Assembly (NCBI GenBank): GCA_018000295.1
Contig: JAGNKE010000022.1
Coordinates: 1-45,876 of the forward strand
From: Alphaproteobacteria bacterium
GTDB lineage: Bacteria > Pseudomonadota > Alphaproteobacteria > Micavibrionales > Micavibrionaceae
Direction: 5' to 3'
Length of the DNA: 45,876 bases
Under the pieces are notes generated by a model. That model was not told where the DNA came from. It made no database searches and saw only the letters and a program-made list of their open reading frames with translations. Positions 1 to 6,937 of this stretch are shown here, piece after piece. Numbering within the stretch: position 1 is the stretch's first letter; each line of letters begins with the position of its first letter. Made by a program: the position numbers and the translations under genes.

Positions 1-1
1 G

Positions 2-112
2 TTTTGTCGGCTCAAAGATTTCCGACGTATAGCAACACGATACGACAAACTCTCCCGTAATTTCATGGCAGCACTCTGTATTGCAGCTACCATCGCTTAC
101 TGGGCTAATTGA
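2..112 (+). CDS. IS5-family transposase, C-terminal end only (cut by window edge)
   Basis: The open frame from the window edge to TGA at 110-112 encodes about 36 residues containing RLKDFRRIATRYDKL followed by a short hydrophobic tail ending in YWAN. This is the conserved C-terminus of IS5-family (IS427/IS1031-like) DDE transposases, where the R-x-x-R-x-A-x-R-Y-D-K block lies at the end of the catalytic domain. Only the tail is visible, so intactness of the element cannot be judged. The right inverted repeat should lie within a few tens of bases after the stop, that is, inside the start region of the next gene. Family assignment is firm from the motif; the subgroup is inference. Confidence 0.85.
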   Translation, partial: FCRLKDFRRIATRYDKLSRNFMAALCIAATIAYWAN

Positions 113-750
113 GTCTGGAGCCTAATTTCACCTTTGCGAAATCATTTAATGTTATTACCGCAATGTGCGCGCTTACGGCGGGGTTTTGCGGCTATTTTAT
201 GTCGCGGCACGCTGCGGCTCTGGCGAGAGGGCACGACCCGAACGGCAATACGATGCCAGAGTCAGCCTTTGTGACGGACCTCCCAAAATCAAACACGAGC
301 CTGAAACATAAAGGGCGCTTGTTTTTGTGTTTGCTTGCCGCTTACAGCGTTGTGCTGCTGGCCGCCTCGCCGTTTTTGCAGACAGTATTCCTGAATGAAA
401 AGCAAGCGCGGCTGCTTTTTCCATTCTCGTATGCCATTGCGCTTCCGGTGATTATCGCCGCGCAGTATTTAACCCTGCACTTTTTAAAACGCGGGGAGCG
501 AAACCCGGGTATATGGATTGCCGGTTTTGCGGGGCTGGGCCTTTTGCCGGGGCTGGTTTCCGCGCTCACCAGCTATCCCCACACCTTGCATCCGATGTTT
601 TTTAATTTTAACCTGTACTTATCGGGCTTTGGTGCAGTTTTGGCTGCTCTCAGCGGTTTTCTCATGTGGCTGATGATGACGCGCGGATTTTTCGGGCGGG
701 AAGAGGCCGCGAAGCCTGAAAAAGAAATCAAAACAGAGGTTTTACCATGA
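109..750 (+). CDS. Polytopic inner-membrane protein, unknown function; 5' end uncertain next to an IS
   Basis: A 213-residue frame with about five hydrophobic segments (residues about 12-33, 72-92, 104-124, 133-155, 164-190) and a short charged cytoplasmic tail. No family is recognised. The listed TTG start overlaps the transposase stop codon, has no convincing Shine-Dalgarno sequence and would lie inside the insertion element's right end. An in-frame ATG at 163 would begin inside the first membrane segment. The natural N-terminus may therefore have been removed or replaced by the insertion. It overlaps the next gene by 4 nt (ATGA), so the two were translated as a coupled pair. Coding status is moderately secure, the start is not. 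Confidence 0.6.
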   Translation: MSLEPNFTFAKSFNVITAMCALTAGFCGYFMSRHAAALARGHDPNGNTMPESAFVTDLPKSNTSLKHKGRLFLCLLAAYSVVLLAASPFLQTVFLNEKQARLLFPFSYAIALPVIIAAQYLTLHFLKRGERNPGIWIAGFAGLGLLPGLVSALTSYPHTLHPMFFNFNLYLSGFGAVLAALSGFLMWLMMTRGFFGREEAAKPEKEIKTEVLP

Positions 751-1466
751 ACACTCTTACAAAAGCGTTTCTCAAGGCCACGCTGTATTTTTACGCGATC
801 ATGGCCGGGCCGTTCGCGCTGGCGTGGGGGTTGTATTTCACGGGGGTTAACATCGATCCGCTCTTTGGGTCGGTGTTCGGGGACAAGCCGGGGCTGGGCA
901 CCGATCTGGCGGGGCTGTTTATCGGCGTGCTGCCGGGCGCGTTATTTCTGCGCAAGCGGATGAAGGCGAACGCGCAAACGATCATGGCCGCGACCGAGGA
1001 GCCCGTGTTTTCCGGGCGGAGCCTGCAGGCGCTGTTTCTGAATGTTTTTATGACCGGCGTGCTGGGGTTCGGGGTTTATGTGCTGCTGGCCTTTGTCTTT
1101 TTGCCGCATATGCCGACGGCCATGGACCCGTATTTTATCACGCGGGAGCCGGGTTTTCTGATGGGGATGGCGGAGCGGCTCGCGCTTTTGCAGACCGGGT
1201 TGCCGATCATGCTTTGCGCGGGGGCGATGTTCGGCGCGTTCATCTGGGGGGCGAGCCAGAGGAATCTGGTGGTTCGGATCGTGACGTGGGCGGTGTTCAT
1301 TGCCTCTATTTATTTCAACCCGCTGAATCTGATGGTCGAGCCAACGCCGCCGCTGCCGCCGACCCTGACCGAGCGCGGGGCGGATATTGACACGGGCTCT
1401 CCGGTGATTGAGGAGGAGTTGGAGGAGATGGATGACGAGATCAAGGAGATGGGTGAGGGGGAGTAG
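747..1466 (+). CDS. Polytopic inner-membrane protein with acidic C-terminal tail, unknown function
   Basis: A 239-residue protein with about five membrane segments (near residues 10-32, 53-70, 97-120, 147-170, 173-193). After the last segment there is a proline-rich stretch and then a strongly acidic tail rich in Glu and Asp (about residues 222-239), probably cytoplasmic. Its ATG overlaps the previous stop in an ATGA arrangement, which points to translational coupling and a shared membrane role for the two proteins. Codon choice is GC-rich, in contrast to the AT-richer restriction-modification pair that follows on the other strand. I do not recognise a family. Confidence 0.75.
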   Translation: MNTLTKAFLKATLYFYAIMAGPFALAWGLYFTGVNIDPLFGSVFGDKPGLGTDLAGLFIGVLPGALFLRKRMKANAQTIMAATEEPVFSGRSLQALFLNVFMTGVLGFGVYVLLAFVFLPHMPTAMDPYFITREPGFLMGMAERLALLQTGLPIMLCAGAMFGAFIWGASQRNLVVRIVTWAVFIASIYFNPLNLMVEPTPPLPPTLTERGADIDTGSPVIEEELEEMDDEIKEMGEGE

Positions 1467-1519
1467 GGATCTGTGGTCAAAAAAAACCATTGCCGTTTCT
1501 TATTGGTGATTTAGGTGCT

Positions 1520-2254
1520 CTATAGGTTATTGAAAGCGGTGATTTTATAGTAAATTTTTGGTAGATCCTTTTCCCTGATTCTGAATTTAGTGCCGTGATT
1601 TCTAATGCTGGTTTTTCCAGGGTTGGTTCTGGCATCGAAATCCACGGCGATATTTCCCTCATCTATAGCTTGAATAAACCTCAACGGCTGAAACTGCTCC
1701 AATAGAGAGGCGTCAGTAAAACTTATCGTACCATCATTGTGCTCCGTGGCCTGAACCAGCATCATATTCCGGAGTTTTGAGGAGGCTATTGTTATCAGTT
1801 CATTTGTGTCCCAGAAAGCGTATTCTTGCCCATCATGAAGCAATGATATTTTTGTGTTGTTTGCAGAAATTATGAGTTCTTTGTTTGTGTGGGTGCTTTT
1901 CCATGTTCGGAATATTGTCGCGCGAAAGCTTATTACGGGTTCGTTGGTCTTTTTATATATGGAGGGCCAGCCAAAGTTTTTGACCAACAGAGCTGTTGCT
2001 CCAGGAGTGCCCCTTTTGCCTCGTGGTTTTGGATCCTTATGAAACAAAGTCACAGGTGTGTTGGGGGAGAGTGAAGTTTTGAGTTCGAAGCCTACCGCAT
2101 CTGCAACATCATGATTTCCGCCCGTAATTCCCAAAATTTCCTCAAGCAGGTTTCCTGCTTTTCCGTTTCCTGTCCACCGACAACTATAAGGGCTTTCCTT
2201 AACTGCCTTTTTAATTTCGTTTATGATTTGCGTTCGTGTGAAATGTTTGATCAT
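1520..2254 (-). CDS. Type II restriction endonuclease, MvaI/BcnI family
   Basis: A 244-residue protein, about the length of R.MvaI. The N-terminal part carries G-N-G-x-x-G-x-L-L-E (about 29-38) and then D52-x4-E57-x-K59, which has the same spacing as the catalytic Asp, Glu and Lys of MvaI, a monomeric metal-dependent PD-(D/E)xK-like nuclease. The following T-L-F-x-K-x-P-x-P-R-G segment and the C-terminal H-G-T-x-F-R-I block also resemble MvaI as I remember it. Known family members cut CCWGG or CCSGG; the specificity here is inference and could be a related pentanucleotide. The ATG overlaps the methyltransferase stop by ATGA, so the nuclease is made after the protective enzyme. The pair is AT-richer than its neighbours, which fits horizontal acquisition. 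Confidence 0.85.
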   Translation of the reverse strand: MIKHFTRTQIINEIKKAVKESPYSCRWTGNGKAGNLLEEILGITGGNHDVADAVGFELKTSLSPNTPVTLFHKDPKPRGKRGTPGATALLVKNFGWPSIYKKTNEPVISFRATIFRTWKSTHTNKELIISANNTKISLLHDGQEYAFWDTNELITIASSKLRNMMLVQATEHNDGTISFTDASLLEQFQPLRFIQAIDEGNIAVDFDARTNPGKTSIRNHGTKFRIREKDLPKIYYKITAFNNL

Positions 2255-3033
2255 GGTTCGTGTGTATTTTTTATCCGTTGTTCTGTCATTTCACAGTATT
2301 CCTTAGAAATGTCGATACCGATCCAGTTCTTATTATGTTTTGTTGCTGCTAATGCAGTCGTTCCTGAGCCCATGAAAGGGTCGAGGATAATGCGGGCTGC
2401 TGTGGAAGTTATGCATTTTTCGGCAAACTCCAATGGGAATGGGGCAGGGTGAGAGTTTCCGCGCTCCTGAGGGATTTCCCAGACGTCACCCATTGCATTG
2501 GCTTTTGGGGCCAACTTGAATTTTGGCTTGGCAATCAGGTAAACAACTTCATAGGTGGGCAGAAAATAACCGGCGTTGAAATTTATTCCGCCGTTTCTCT
2601 TCCAAATAATAATCTGCCTTACCGGAAATCCATATACAATGTCCTGACGGTCTTGAAGCAGACCGCCCTGAACTCTCCATTTGTGATTGTAAAAAACTGC
2701 CCCATCGTCTTTTAACAGGCGCATCATGGATTCAAGGCATTGTCTTTGCCAAAGTACGTAACGGTCGTGCGGCATACAATCATCGTGATCCGAATAGCCA
2801 TTGATTAAAGCAGCATTTGACCATTTTCCTCCTCGCCCGTCCTTCATGCCGTTACCTGTGGAATTTTTCAGATTGTAAGGCGGTGAGGTGACAATCAAGT
2901 CAATGCTATCGGCAGGCATTTTTCCCATAATATCAACGCAATCGCCGCAATGGATTTTATTGATGAAGGGTCTTATAGTGTCTTTTGAAGGTTTTTGTGT
3001 GTCGGTGGCCAGTTCAATAACGTCTGTTTGCAT
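2251..3033 (-). CDS. Type II DNA methyltransferase, beta class (probably N4-cytosine)
   Basis: A 260-residue SAM-dependent methyltransferase of the N6/N4 (Pfam N6_N4_Mtase) group. Catalytic motif IV TSPPYN is at residues 49-54 and the SAM-binding motif I DPFMGSGTT is near 218-226. The order IV, target-recognition region, I defines the beta class. SPPY rather than DPPY favours N4-methylcytosine, which would fit the MvaI-type partner because the MvaI methyltransferase makes m4C; N6-adenine cannot be excluded. It protects sites cut by the nuclease encoded immediately downstream, with a 4-nt overlap. The ATG at 3033 follows a good ribosome-binding sequence (GGAAGGGA). No controller (C) protein gene is present. 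Confidence 0.9.
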   Translation of the reverse strand: MQTDVIELATDTQKPSKDTIRPFINKIHCGDCVDIMGKMPADSIDLIVTSPPYNLKNSTGNGMKDGRGGKWSNAALINGYSDHDDCMPHDRYVLWQRQCLESMMRLLKDDGAVFYNHKWRVQGGLLQDRQDIVYGFPVRQIIIWKRNGGINFNAGYFLPTYEVVYLIAKPKFKLAPKANAMGDVWEIPQERGNSHPAPFPLEFAEKCITSTAARIILDPFMGSGTTALAATKHNKNWIGIDISKEYCEMTEQRIKNTHEP

Positions 3034-3193
3034 TAAGCGTCCCTTCCATCACAATAATTTGCCTGAGTATGGTAATCAGAAAAAAAGAACAAATAAAGAA
3101 CTTTTTTAAGTATAAGGCGATTCTTTTCAAGAACCGGGTATTTCGGGGAAATGCTCCCTGTTTTTCCACAGAGGCCGGAATCCATTTTTTACT

Positions 3194-3241
3194 ACAGAGG
3201 ACGCAGAGATTTCTAAGCATACGGTCTCTGTTTTTCTCTGT
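3194..3241. repeat. Imperfect inverted repeat of the ACAGAGG...CTCTGT type
   Basis: A left arm beginning ACAGAGGACGCAGAG (from 3194) and a right arm TCTCTG-TTTTT-CTCTGT (to 3241) are imperfect reverse complements around a loop of about 15 nt; flanking CTACAG and CTGTAG extend the symmetry. Short ACAGAG-type palindromes of this kind are common dispersed intergenic elements in Gram-negative genomes. It lies in the non-coding stretch upstream of the methyltransferase gene. Confidence 0.5.
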
Positions 3242-3265
3242 TTATCCCTGTAGTTTTTTTTCTGG

Positions 3266-3285
3266 ACCCCCGCTTTCGCGGGGGT
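3266..3285. repeat. Perfect GC-rich palindrome, dispersed-repeat type
   Basis: An 8-bp perfect stem ACCCCCGC / GCGGGGGT with a TTTC loop, preceded by TGG and followed by GTCAGG. It belongs to the widespread TGG-A-(C-rich)-CGCTTTCGCG-(G-rich) family of intergenic palindromes seen in many proteobacteria. There is no T-run after the stem on either strand, so it is not an intrinsic terminator. The rest of the 3034-3317 gap is AT-rich sequence holding the presumed methyltransferase promoter (not resolved) and the repeat at 3194. Confidence 0.7.
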
Positions 3286-3317
3286 GTCAGGGGAGGCGCG
3301 GGGGTGATGGGTAGCGT

Positions 3318-3476
3318 CTACGACTCCTCATATGCGTTTCTCAAATCCTTCATTAAAATCATGAGCGAATTTTCTTTATCCGGGCCGGGTTCGAAGCCGT
3401 ATTTTTCGTAGAATTTCCGCATGTCGTTATCTTGCCCGTCCGCTACGACGGCGTGGGTGCTGTAAAATCTTGACAT
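3318..3476 (-). pseudogene. GNAT acetyltransferase C-terminal remnant
   Basis: A 52-codon frame on the minus strand reads to a TAG at 3318-3320. It contains HAVVADGQ, FYEKYGFEP and a final LMILMKDL, which match the C-terminal acetyl-CoA-fold end of GNAT acetyltransferases of the TacT/toxin-like group. The N-terminal two thirds, including the Q/R-x-x-G-x-G/A acetyl-CoA loop, are missing and an in-frame stop lies a few codons upstream of the only ATG, so this is a remnant. Its ATG region is overlapped by the -35 box of the divergent Phd-like gene, which suggests that the promoter region was brought in by the rearrangement that truncated it. Confidence 0.65.
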
Positions 3477-3498
3477 TATAAGAAAATATTCCTATAAT
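3470..3498 (+). promoter_or_regulatory. Perfect sigma-70 consensus promoter, predicting a leaderless mRNA
   Basis: TTGACA at 3470-3475 and TATAAT at 3493-3498 are separated by exactly 17 nt. The expected transcription start, 7 nt after the -10 box, is base 3505, the A of the ATG of the Phd-like gene. There is no Shine-Dalgarno sequence between the -10 box and the ATG. Confidence 0.8.
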
Positions 3499-3504
3499 CT
3501 CCTT

Positions 3505-3726
3505 ATGCCCGCCACCTATAAAAACGATCTCATCTTCACCACCGTTCATGATTTCAAAACCCATCTCTCCAGATATATGCGGTTGCTGGAGGAGGGGGAG
3601 TATAAGGGCGTGATCGTCAAGCGGCGGGGGGAGGTTGTCGGCTATTACGCCGCGCATCCCGACCGGATCGCGAAGGTGCGGCGGGCGGGGGTGTTTACGC
3701 GTTCTGTGACGCAGGGGGAGGCCTGA
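3505..3726 (+). CDS. Phd/YefM-like antitoxin, orphan
   Basis: A 73-residue protein. The segment from about residue 12 to 50, with HDFKTHLSRYM, an acidic turn (LLEEGEYKG), then VIVKRRGEVVGYYA, follows the Phd/YefM antitoxin DNA-binding domain pattern (V-x-E/D-x-K-x-x-x-S-x-L, then I-x-R-x-G-x-P-V-A). Such antitoxins bind and neutralise a toxin through their C-terminus and repress their own operon through the N-terminus. No toxin frame follows: the next 200 bases are non-coding, and the only nearby candidate is the broken GNAT remnant on the other strand. The gene is therefore a solitary antitoxin or simple regulator. Expression probably uses a leaderless transcript. Confidence 0.7.
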   Translation: MPATYKNDLIFTTVHDFKTHLSRYMRLLEEGEYKGVIVKRRGEVVGYYAAHPDRIAKVRRAGVFTRSVTQGEA

Positions 3727-3748
3727 GTCGTTATTTTTTAGCTGGTGT

Positions 3749-3768
3749 GGACTAAGGGGACTTAGTCC
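3749..3768. repeat. Perfect hairpin with GGGA tetraloop
   Basis: GGACTAAG and CTTAGTCC form an 8-bp perfect stem closed by GGGA, a GNRA-type loop. No T-run follows on the plus strand. The half-site CTTAGTCC recurs at about 3884-3891, next to the putative promoter of the following gene. The remainder of 3727-3944 shows no gene. Confidence 0.5.
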
Positions 3769-3884
3769 GGTTGCGGGGAGTGGACTCAGAGAACGGCGGA
3801 GCGCGGCGCGTAAGGGTCTGAAATTCCTCAGTCGCTCTTTTTTACAGCGGGAGGCGCGGCGGAAAAAACGGGAGGTGCGGGGGC

Positions 3885-3913
3885 TTAGTCCTGTGACGGT
3901 TTTATGTTATAGT
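3885..3913 (+). promoter_or_regulatory. Candidate promoter of the 160-residue secreted protein gene
   Basis: TTAGTC at 3885-3890 and TATAGT at 3908-3913 with a 17-nt spacer predict a start near 3920, leaving a leader of about 25 nt that contains the GGGGGG ribosome-binding sequence before ATG 3945. The -35 box is only a moderate match. Confidence 0.4.
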
Positions 3914-3944
3914 TTGCTTTGCCTTTTCTTTTTTGGGGGGATAA

Positions 3945-4427
3945 ATGAACCTGCGCTGCTTCTTTTTGGGGCTGTTTTTTTGCTGTACTATTATTCTGTG
4001 GGGATTTTTTCCTGCGGCGGCTCAGGAGACCTTTGATCCATCGGCGGAGGGTGGTGCGGGCGGAACAAATGCTGCTTACCAGCTTAGCGACGAGCAGGTC
4101 CTAAAACTGGTCACGCTGGCAAAAATGCTGGAACACCGTGAGTTTTCAGTGATCGCCAATGCCTTGAGATTCCCTGATGCCAAAATTCCTGCGGGCAGAA
4201 GTGATTCAGCCAATTATCGATTTTTGCGAACCTTGGGGGAATACGGTCTGGCGAAAGAGAATGTTCCTCCCTTGCGGGCGGGCATTCCTGCCGAAGCTCA
4301 AGGCGCGATGACCTCTTATTCCTATTCTTCCGGCGCCGATGATGTCATTGCGGACATCCTCAAGGTCGCCAAGCCGGATCAGGCTTCCAAAATTGATGGG
4401 TATCTCGCGGAAGCGCACAGGCAGTAA
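3945..4427 (+). CDS. Secreted protein of unknown function
   Basis: A 160-residue protein with a clear signal peptide: hydrophobic core at about residues 5-22 and a cleavage site near FFPAAAQ-ET (about 26/27). The mature part is small, begins with a Gly-rich linker and then is mainly helical by appearance; no catalytic motif or cysteine is seen after the signal sequence. The ATG is preceded by a strong G-rich ribosome-binding site. It is convergent with the two-cysteine paralogue operon, with only 18 nt between the stops. I do not recognise the family; a periplasmic location is inferred from the signal peptide. Confidence 0.75.
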   Translation: MNLRCFFLGLFFCCTIILWGFFPAAAQETFDPSAEGGAGGTNAAYQLSDEQVLKLVTLAKMLEHREFSVIANALRFPDAKIPAGRSDSANYRFLRTLGEYGLAKENVPPLRAGIPAEAQGAMTSYSYSSGADDVIADILKVAKPDQASKIDGYLAEAHRQ

Positions 4428-4445
4428 AGTTACACTTTTTCAAAT

Positions 4446-5030
4446 CTATTGGGAAAATGAACGGAGCGTGTCTTTTCCTGCTCCGCAGACGGATCCTGAA
4501 TTCTGCTTTTTTAGCATAGCGATTTCTTCTTTCAGCGTATCAATCGAAACGCGTTTGCCGAAAAAGAGCAATGTTGCAATGTGCGTGCTTAGTATTTCTG
4601 GGTCCAAAAAATTAATTTTCTTTTTATATTTCTTTGCCACCTCTGAGACCATCGTTTGATGCTCATTTTCTTTTTGAAGCTTGTAGGCAGCGAATATACT
4701 GGCTGCCTCAGATTTTTCGTCCTTTGAGAATTTGCATGATTTTAATTGGAGCCCCAGGCGAGCGATCTCCATTTCCGGCGCCAGAGCCTCAAGATAGGCC
4801 TCTTCCATTGTTTCAAGAAATTTTTTTTGCTTGTCAGTGAGGGAGTCACGCAGTTTTCTGTATTCGGCCTCCGATGACTGCATTTCGTCCGTCAACAGTT
4901 GCGGATTATCCTCTACAACAGGTTCTGGTCCTGTGTCCGGCAAAGCATCCTGTGCGCCGGAAAAACTCACAGGTAGGACTAGAAAAGTCAGCGTCGTGAT
5001 CAAGAGGGGTATTGTTCTTATGTGTACCAT
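4446..5030 (-). CDS. Secreted two-cysteine helical protein, paralogue B
   Basis: A 194-residue protein with a signal peptide (cleavage near FSGAQ-DA, about residue 26). The mature part is charged and helical. It is clearly related to its upstream neighbour: both share an L-T-x-x-Q block with an adjacent E-M-E/M-E-E segment, a x-x-C-x-[FL]-[SA] cysteine segment, a following K/E-rich helix with QKEN or KQNEN, [KR]-[RK]-[VI]-[ND]-F-[LI]-D, and a C-terminal cysteine (VCGAG versus QCEKG). The two conserved cysteines could form a disulfide in the periplasm. One base separates its ATG from the upstream stop, so the two are translationally coupled. Function unknown. Confidence 0.75.
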   Translation of the reverse strand: MVHIRTIPLLITTLTFLVLPVSFSGAQDALPDTGPEPVVEDNPQLLTDEMQSSEAEYRKLRDSLTDKQKKFLETMEEAYLEALAPEMEIARLGLQLKSCKFSKDEKSEAASIFAAYKLQKENEHQTMVSEVAKKYKKKINFLDPEILSTHIATLLFFGKRVSIDTLKEEIAMLKKQNSGSVCGAGKDTLRSFSQ

Positions 5031-5031
5031 T

Positions 5032-5598
5032 TTATTCCTGCCCTACATTTATAGTGTCCAATAGATTCATACCTTTCTCGCATTGTTCTGATCTTTTCGT
5101 CTGAGCCGCTTGCAGTCGAATTAGCTGCGCTGCCGTCGTCGATGCGATTTTTAATTTTAAAGCGAGGTGCTGTTTGAGAATGTTGTGATCGATAAAATCA
5201 ACCCTCTTGTAGTATTGTCTATCAAACATATCCCACATTTTATCCTGGACGTTTTCATTCTGCTTCTTAAACGCCGTCAGTTTGGCTCCAGCTATCTCCT
5301 TCTCATTTGCAGAGAGATCGCACGCCGCTATGTCATTAGCCAGTTGTAAGGTTTTCAGTTCCGGCTCTACAGTGGACATAAAGGTCTGCTCCATCTCCGT
5401 TATCAGGGCGTCTTGCTCTTGCGTGAGTTCTTGACGCAAATCCGCAAAGACTTTTTCCTTTTTCTCCATCTCGGCCGAAAGTCTTACTTCTATCTTGGGC
5501 ATTATCTTAGTTCCGCCCTTGCTTTCTTCTGCCCAGGACGGTCGCGATATGCAGGCAAGCAGAAGAGAGAGTGCGGTAAAATGTAGGATGAATTTCAT
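5032..5598 (-). CDS. Secreted two-cysteine helical protein, paralogue A
   Basis: A 188-residue protein with a signal peptide (cleavage near PSWAE-ES, about residue 24). The mature region is rich in Lys, Glu and Gln and lacks recognisable enzyme motifs. It is the first gene of a two-gene operon with its paralogue B, sharing the LTQEQ-type block, the AACDL cysteine segment, the KKQNEN helix, the VDFID block and a cysteine near the C-terminus (EQCEKG). The ATG at 5598 has a GGGAG ribosome-binding site. The arrangement looks like a tandem gene duplication with divergence. A structural or chaperone-like periplasmic role is possible but not shown. Confidence 0.75.
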   Translation of the reverse strand: MKFILHFTALSLLLACISRPSWAEESKGGTKIMPKIEVRLSAEMEKKEKVFADLRQELTQEQDALITEMEQTFMSTVEPELKTLQLANDIAACDLSANEKEIAGAKLTAFKKQNENVQDKMWDMFDRQYYKRVDFIDHNILKQHLALKLKIASTTAAQLIRLQAAQTKRSEQCEKGMNLLDTINVGQE

Positions 5599-5890
5599 AG
5601 TTATACTCCCATAACTGGGGTCAGCATACCCCTCCCATCAACCGATTTCTATGAAAAAGAGCCATTTGCGGCTTTTAGTAGCTCTTACTCTTTATCATTT
5701 TAACCGCCTTCAGGTGATTATCGCGGGCTTATTCTTTTGACCACCGGTCTCGCTTTTTTTCTGATTTGCCAGAAAAAATTACTAGCAGCGTTCCATTTAC
5801 TACGGTAGGGTATTTGTATTCATTATATATGTATCAAATAACGGGCGGCGGATCCCTTTGTCGTCCTGCTGTGTAGAGTAGGGGAATGCC
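5599..5890. other. Intergenic region between divergent genes
   Basis: About 290 nt without a gene. It must hold the promoters of the two-cysteine operon (minus) and the pentapeptide-repeat gene (plus). An AT-rich run with partial dyad symmetry, TTTG...CAAA, spans about 5813-5839 and could be an operator or promoter core, but no clean -35/-10 pair was resolved. Confidence 0.4.
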
Positions 5891-6937
5891 ATGCCGAGTT
5901 CCGAAGCCTTCGATGCCTTGAAATCAGGAAAGAGCGCATGGGAGGCCTATCGGGCGTCTGCCTTTAAGAACGGCGCAGCAGCCCGTCTCGTGGATGGGCG
6001 TATCGATTTGCGGTCTGCCGACCTCAGTTATATGGATCTTAGCTGCTTTGATCTTTCCCGCGTGGATTTCAGTAGTGCAGATGACGGTTTTCCTACGCTT
6101 TTGTCTGGCGCCAAGCTTTCGGATGCTTATCTTTTCGGTTCACGTTTCAGCGGCACCCGCTTTGCAGGTGCCGATCTGAGCGGCTCGAATATTGCTGGCG
6201 CGGAATTCGATTCCGTCTCGTTCGATGAAAGGAGCAGCCTTCGCAGTGCCAAGGGGAATGGCGAGACCGTGTTTCGCCGCTGCAGCCTCGGCGGAGTTGA
6301 CCTTAGCGGGGCAAAGCTTACCGGTGCGGATTTTAGCGGCAGTACTCTTACCGATACAGATCTTTCCGGTGTCAATTTCGTCAGTGCCCGTTTGGGAGGG
6401 ACGTCTTGGGAGAGGGCGCGTATCGACGAAAAAACGAAATTTGACCTGGCGCATTTTTCCGATCATCCGGTCACGCTCGATCAGTCCGAGAGCATGATCG
6501 TTCCCGGTGGCCTGAACTGGAAAAACCTGCGCTGGATAGGTTCACTTCGGCTCATGCCTGTCTCCATATTTGGTCTTGCTGGGTGTTTCCTTCTTTTGTC
6601 CGCGGTCAAGGCGACGTCCGCCGATCCTCAGGCCGCCATTCAGTTTTCTGCCGCCGGGATTACTCCTGTTATCGTTCATCTGCTTATGATCGCCTTCTCT
6701 TTTCTTTTTACAGGAGCGTATCTTTTTTCTTTGCGCTGCCCCGAGGAGGTCAAGGAGTTTTCGATCGCGCAATGGGTTTACCTCGCTAAGAATCCGCGGC
6801 CTGTCTATCTTGCCAAAACGTTGCAGGGGCGGGCCTATGCTCTTGCCAGTTTCCTGCTTGTCTTGGCAGGGTTTGCGCTGCTTCTGTTTTCGCTTAAAGC
6901 CGTTGTTCTCAGCGTCTTGTGTGGTTCTTGTTTATAG
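5891..6937 (+). CDS. Pentapeptide-repeat protein with C-terminal membrane anchor
   Basis: A 348-residue protein. Residues about 36-175 contain repeated A(D/N)LXX units (for example ADLSY, MDLSC, FDLSR, VDFSS, ADLSG, VDLSG, ADFSG, TDLSG), which fold as a right-handed quadrilateral beta-helix. The repeat run is interrupted by less regular segments. The C-terminal third has three hydrophobic segments (about 217-240, 255-280 and 318-346), so the beta-helix is probably tethered to the inner membrane with no signal peptide ahead of it. The ATG at 5891 has AGGGG seven bases upstream. Cytoplasmic exposure of the helix is inferred. The combination of repeat and anchor is recurrent in bacteria, but its role is unknown. 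Confidence 0.85.
   Translation: MPSSEAFDALKSGKSAWEAYRASAFKNGAAARLVDGRIDLRSADLSYMDLSCFDLSRVDFSSADDGFPTLLSGAKLSDAYLFGSRFSGTRFAGADLSGSNIAGAEFDSVSFDERSSLRSAKGNGETVFRRCSLGGVDLSGAKLTGADFSGSTLTDTDLSGVNFVSARLGGTSWERARIDEKTKFDLAHFSDHPVTLDQSESMIVPGGLNWKNLRWIGSLRLMPVSIFGLAGCFLLLSAVKATSADPQAAIQFSAAGITPVIVHLLMIAFSFLFTGAYLFSLRCPEEVKEFSIAQWVYLAKNPRPVYLAKTLQGRAYALASFLLVLAGFALLLFSLKAVVLSVLCGSCL

Noticed and set aside
942..1490. 182-residue Arg/His-rich minus-strand frame
   Set aside because: Antisense to the membrane protein gene; His/Arg/Gln-rich composition typical of a shadow frame.
3266..3285. Intrinsic terminator
   Set aside because: The stem is strong, but the 3' side is not followed by a T-run on either strand; the T-run lies on the 5' side of the plus strand.
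3318..3726. Functional TacA/TacT-type toxin-antitoxin pair
   Set aside because: The acetyltransferase part is truncated and lacks the acetyl-CoA loop, and the neighbour is Phd-like, not ribbon-helix-helix.
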